Of a stretch of DNA of 64,000 nt, positions 62,857-64,000 are shown one piece after another (position 1 is the first letter of the stretch; each line of letters starts with the position of its first letter). This DNA is from CAVSMC01 sp963798655 (lineage in GTDB: Bacteria; Pseudomonadota; Gammaproteobacteria; Burkholderiales; Casimicrobiaceae). The stretch is taken from positions 1,116,001 through 1,180,000 of the forward strand of contig CAWCUH010000004.1 of the NCBI GenBank assembly GCA_963798655.1. Reading direction: 5' to 3'. The translations under genes and the position numbers were made by a program. A model generated the notes under the pieces. The model had not been told where the DNA came from and did no database searches. It saw only the letters and a list, made by a program, of their open reading frames with translations.

Positions 62857-63768
62857 ATGGCCGCCGCATTGACCCATTGGGCGTTGCCGCTCGCGGCGGC
62901 GGCACTGCCGGCGCGCGCCGGATTTGCGTTGCTGGCGCACGCGGCGCGCAGCGATCGCGTCCATCATGCGTGCGAGCAGGCGGCATTTGCGTACGCGGAG
63001 CGGTTCATCGGCGCGCTGCCGTGGACCGATCGCGCACCGGAAATCGATCGCGATCGTTGGATCCGCGAGTGGCGCCTCGTGCAGTTCGTCGACAACGGCG
63101 ATCTGTTCGTGTCGATGACGCGCGGCACGCGCTGGATCGATCGCAACGTCGATGTATCGGGCGCGTGGCCGGCCCGCGGACCGTTCCTCGCGCTGTCGGC
63201 GCACTGGGGCGCCGGCCTGTGCGCGTTGCATCACCTGCGTCGCGCCGGGCATCGCGCGCGATTTCTGCTGCTTCGCGTCGACCGCGACGCTCTCGCCGCC
63301 GATCGCGCGTATCTCGCTTATGTCGATGCACGGGTGCGTGCCGTCGAACGCGCGGCCGGCGCACCGGTGATCTATACGGGTGGCGCCGCCGCACAGGTCG
63401 AGGCCGCGTGGAACTCCGGCATGTCGGTGATCGCGCTGTGCGATGCACCCTCGGCAAGCGGGCGGACGACGATCGCCGCGCGCGCGGGCGAGCTGTCGTT
63501 CACGATGCCCGTCGGCCTGATGCGCCTTGCATGCGCTCGCCGAATGCCGGTCGTCTGGTTCTGCGCAGCCGTCGATCGCGACACCGGACGCCGGCGCATC
63601 GACATCGAGCCGGAGCGCATCTACGCCGATCCGCAAGTGCTGGCGGACGCGCTCGCGGCGCGCCTTGGCGCGCTGATCGTGCGCGACAGCGCCGCGTGGC
63701 ACATGTGGCCGTACGCGAACCATCTCGTTTCGGTGACGAGCGACGAGCGTGCGGACATCGAGACGTGA
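62857..63768 (+). CDS. Lysophospholipid/lipid A acyltransferase-like protein
   Basis: 303 residues. Layout resembles the LpxL/LPLAT family: hydrophobic start WALPLAAAALPARAGFALLA, then FLALSAHWGAGLCALHHLRR, where the His of the HX4(D/E) motif is present but the usual acidic residue is replaced. Further on are RFLLLRVDRDALAADRAYLA, VIALCDAPSASGRTT (where LpxL has a DQ), SFTMPVGLMRLACARRMPVV and WFCAAVDRDTGRRRIDIEPE. It may have a different acyl chemistry or be inactive. Overlaps the next gene by four bases. Confidence 0.6.
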   Translation: MAAALTHWALPLAAAALPARAGFALLAHAARSDRVHHACEQAAFAYAERFIGALPWTDRAPEIDRDRWIREWRLVQFVDNGDLFVSMTRGTRWIDRNVDVSGAWPARGPFLALSAHWGAGLCALHHLRRAGHRARFLLLRVDRDALAADRAYLAYVDARVRAVERAAGAPVIYTGGAAAQVEAAWNSGMSVIALCDAPSASGRTTIAARAGELSFTMPVGLMRLACARRMPVVWFCAAVDRDTGRRRIDIEPERIYADPQVLADALAARLGALIVRDSAAWHMWPYANHLVSVTSDERADIET

Positions 63769-64000
63769 AGCCGTTCGCATACTTTCCCGCCGATCGTGCA
63801 CCGGTGCTCGAGACGAGGCCGGACTCCGTGGCGCCCGATGCCGGCGGTTGCTTCGCGCTCGACATCGACATCGAGGTTCGCGGTCTGGTCGCGTTCGGGC
63901 CGGTGCTGCGCGCGTTCGTGCGCCGTCCCGGCGACGAGCGCCATCTGCTCGGTCGCGACACGCACCAGGACGCGTTGTTGCTGCCGTGGCTTCCGGCGGG
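63765..64000 (+). CDS. Start of an unidentified gene (cut by window edge)
   Basis: Begins GTG 63765 (overlapping the stop of the previous gene) with MKPFAYFPADRAPVLETRPD, then GGCFALDIDIEVRGLVAFGP and LLGRDTHQDALLLPWLPAG. About 78 codons are visible, no stop. The coupling shows it belongs to the same polysaccharide locus. I do not recognise the family from this part. Confidence 0.6.
   Translation, partial: MKPFAYFPADRAPVLETRPDSVAPDAGGCFALDIDIEVRGLVAFGPVLRAFVRRPGDERHLLGRDTHQDALLLPWLPA

Overview
The window is high-GC DNA from a betaproteobacterium, probably of the Burkholderiales. This is inferred from gene order rather than from a search: argB-slmA, ctpA, rhodanese-grxC-secB-gpsA, trmL/comF next to the biotin genes, coxB-coxA-ctaG-coxC-DUF2909-SURF1-ctaB-sco, and rubredoxin/thiD-thiE-hemL are runs typical of that group. 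Coding density is very high and many neighbours overlap by ATGA. I see no tRNA, rRNA, CRISPR array, intact transposase or prophage.

Layout. (1) 1-11.7 kb is a surface-polysaccharide/LPS locus: the start of one asparagine-synthase-type amidotransferase, three badly frame-broken glycosyltransferases, a GT4 enzyme, a second complete AsnB, an MsbA-like lipid flippase, and a GT4/GT9 pair. (2) 11.9-19.7 kb is housekeeping: argB, slmA, a DUF4864-like protein, a MoeB/ThiF enzyme, ctpA, rhodanese, grxC, secB, an SH3 protein and gpsA. (3) 19.7-27.8 kb holds an S9 peptidase, trmL, comF and a tight bioB-F-H-C-D operon behind a palindrome resembling a BirA operator. (4) 28-36.3 kb is an aa3-type (caa3-like) cytochrome oxidase cluster with its assembly factors. 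The heme A synthase ctaA is missing from the place where it often sits. (5) A 271-bp MITE-like element (36340-36610) precedes a TPR/O-GlcNAc-transferase-like gene, followed by gloA, rubredoxin, thiD, thiE and hemL. (6) 42.3-53.9 kb is a type II secretion operon, gspE-F-G-H-I-J-K-L-M-N/C-D, ending in a strong terminator. (7) 54.1-58.3 kb has four exported proteins of unknown function directly after the secretin, including two tandem paralogues with a shared six-cysteine domain. They are candidate T2SS clients. (8) 58.4-64 kb has a parvulin isomerase, then a second polysaccharide locus: Wzm/Wzt ABC exporter, an unknown protein, a polysaccharide deacetylase, an acyltransferase-like protein and a truncated gene.

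A recurring feature is single-base frame breaks (three glycosyltransferases, gspE, gspF, the secreted protein at 54.7 kb, perhaps gspI). Several sit in short homopolymers and are repaired by one base, which points to assembly or read errors more than to decay. The most interesting non-housekeeping signals are the six-cysteine secreted family, the palindrome at bioB/comF, the MITE-like element, and a perfect inverted repeat that carries the stop codons of two convergent genes.
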